Source: an uncultured Clostridia bacterium (GTDB lineage: Bacteria > Bacillota > Clostridia > Oscillospirales > Acutalibacteraceae). From it: a DNA stretch of 6,155 nucleotides. Each line of letters opens with the position of its first letter. Position 1 is the stretch's first letter. Shown here in pieces: positions 5,017 to 6,155 of this stretch. A model generated the notes under the pieces. That model saw only the letters and a list, made by a program, of their open reading frames with translations, was not told the origin of the DNA and searched no databases. The stretch is from contig CAMBQD010000066.1 in assembly GCA_945869905.1 (NCBI GenBank), positions 1 through 6,155 on the forward strand, in the 5' to 3' direction. Made by a program: the position numbers and the translations under genes.

Positions 5017-6155
5017 ATGACAAATCAAAATAGGTCAAGCGGTAAAAACGCCTACGGAAAACGGAATTCCGCCAAGCGTTATGTAACTTACCGCAAATCA
5101 CCTAACAAGAAGGCTCTTCAGCCCCCAAGGGCTAAGGAGTCAGTTCGTATTGCATTTCTCGGCGGTATGAATGAAATCGGTAAAAATATGACTCTTTATG
5201 AATATGCAGACGATATGTTTATTGTTGATTGCGGTCTTGCATTTCCCAATTCCGATTTACCCGGCGTTGACTTGGTTATACCTGATTTTACTTTTGTTGA
5301 AAAAAATGCAGACAAAATAAGGGGAGTTATTGTTACTCACGGTCACGAGGACCATATCGGCGGCTTAGCATATCTGTTAAAAAAGGTCAATATACCCATT
5401 TATGCCACAAAGCTTACCATCGGTCTGATAAAGGGCAAGCTTGAGGAGCATGGGCTTATTAATTCAGTTAAGCTTGTTGAAATTAAGCCCAGAGATAATA
5501 TTACACTGGGCAGCTTTAATATTGAGATGATTCACGTTAATCACTCAATTCCCGATGCAGTAGGTCTTGCTATCAGATGTCCGGCGGGAACAATTATTCA
5601 AACCGGTGACTTTAAGATTGATACCACGCCTGTTGACGGTGATATGATTGATTTAACAAGGTTTTGCGAATACGGTAAAAAGGGTGTGCTTGCACTTCTT
5701 TCCGACTCAACAAATGCGGAGCGTCCCGGATATACAATGAGTGAAAAATCCGTGGGCGAGTCCTTTGAAACGCTTTTCAGAAAGGCTAAGAATAAGAGGA
5801 TTGTTGTGGCAACCTTTGCATCAAATATTCACAGGGTACAGCAGATTATTGATGTTGCTCAATCCAGAGGACGTAAGGTTGCCGTTATCGGCAGAAGTCT
5901 TGAAAATCTTGTCAGTGTCGGCAGTGAGCTGGGATACCTTAATGTACCTGAAGGAATATTGATTGACATTAACTTAATCAGAAATTATCCTGATGACAAG
6001 CTGGTTATTATCACCACAGGCTCTCAGGGTGAGCCGATGTCTGCTCTTACCAAAATGGCATTCGGTGAGCACAGAAAGGTTAGCCTTACACCTAACGATT
6101 ATGTCATCATTTCAGCAACACCTATTCCCGGTAATGAAAAAATGGTTGGCAATGT
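5017..6155 (+). CDS. rnj: Ribonuclease J (5'-exo/endonuclease), 3' end outside window
   Basis: A metallo-beta-lactamase/beta-CASP nuclease central to mRNA decay and rRNA processing in Firmicutes, cytoplasmic and part of the RNA-degrading machinery. The window shows 379 codons. Visible metal ligands: H108, H110, D112, H113 in THGHEDHIGG, H176 in VNHSIPDA, and D198 in QTGDFKID. Further family motifs are LSDSTNAERPG (228-238), TFASNIHR (266-273) and TTGSQGEP (333-340), the last two in the beta-CASP domain. Relative to B. subtilis RNase J1 as I recall its numbering (H74, H142, D164), all sites are shifted by 34, so the protein has a 34-residue basic, low-complexity N-terminal extension rich in K, R, N and S. 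GGAGGT (5005-5010) lies six bases before the ATG, and the coding composition continues through the extension. The remaining beta-CASP ligand and C-terminal domain, about 210 residues, lie past the right edge. Whether it is J1- or J2-like cannot be told. Confidence 0.96.
   Translation, partial: MTNQNRSSGKNAYGKRNSAKRYVTYRKSPNKKALQPPRAKESVRIAFLGGMNEIGKNMTLYEYADDMFIVDCGLAFPNSDLPGVDLVIPDFTFVEKNADKIRGVIVTHGHEDHIGGLAYLLKKVNIPIYATKLTIGLIKGKLEEHGLINSVKLVEIKPRDNITLGSFNIEMIHVNHSIPDAVGLAIRCPAGTIIQTGDFKIDTTPVDGDMIDLTRFCEYGKKGVLALLSDSTNAERPGYTMSEKSVGESFETLFRKAKNKRIVVATFASNIHRVQQIIDVAQSRGRKVAVIGRSLENLVSVGSELGYLNVPEGILIDINLIRNYPDDKLVIITTGSQGEPMSALTKMAFGEHRKVSLTPNDYVIISATPIPGNEKMVGN

Noticed and set aside
5741..5962. 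Plus-strand open frame of 73 codons
   Set aside because: Out-of-frame shadow inside RNase J.

Overview
The window looks like chromosome from a low-GC Gram-positive gut anaerobe of the class Clostridia, probably near Ruminococcaceae/Oscillospiraceae. This is inferred from the A+T-rich composition judged by eye, the strong AGGAGG-type ribosome binding sites, the sigma-A-like promoters with 17-base spacers, an RNase J with a long basic N-terminus, and a Thr/Lys-rich surface tail. No genus can be named from sequence reading alone. There are no RNA genes, insertion sequences, phage genes or CRISPR arrays.

Layout. (1) Bases 1-725, minus strand: 5' part of a ROK-family sugar kinase gene that runs off the left edge. 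(2) Bases 726-847: a compact divergent promoter region; a 16-base palindrome covers both -35 boxes. (3) Bases 848-2807, plus strand: a tight three-gene operon (3-base gap, then a 17-base overlap). It encodes a single-span membrane protein whose extracellular domain resembles the ExbD/TolR fold, a GNAT-like acyltransferase-domain protein, and a small protein with two membrane spans. None has a known role. (4) Bases 2808-2959: a promoter followed at once by a near-perfect intrinsic terminator, then the ribosome binding site of the next gene. (5) Bases 2960-4369, plus strand: a MATE (MepA-like) efflux pump. (6) Bases 4356-4394: one bidirectional terminator that contains both convergent stop codons. 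(7) Bases 4393-4827, minus strand: ribonuclease HI. (8) Bases 4828-5016: second divergent promoter region. (9) Bases 5017-6155, plus strand: ribonuclease J, running off the right edge.

The main point of regulatory interest is the MATE leader. Only 29 bases lie between the terminator hairpin and the MATE start codon, too few for another promoter, so any transcript that expresses the pump must read through the hairpin. A 20-codon upstream reading frame starts inside the hairpin, crosses it, and ends in TAATG overlapping the MATE start. That arrangement would fit translation-coupled attenuation of a drug-efflux gene. The second point is the uncharacterised operon at 848-2807. RNase HI and RNase J are housekeeping RNA-processing enzymes placed back to back. 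No stretch longer than about 190 bases lacks a gene.
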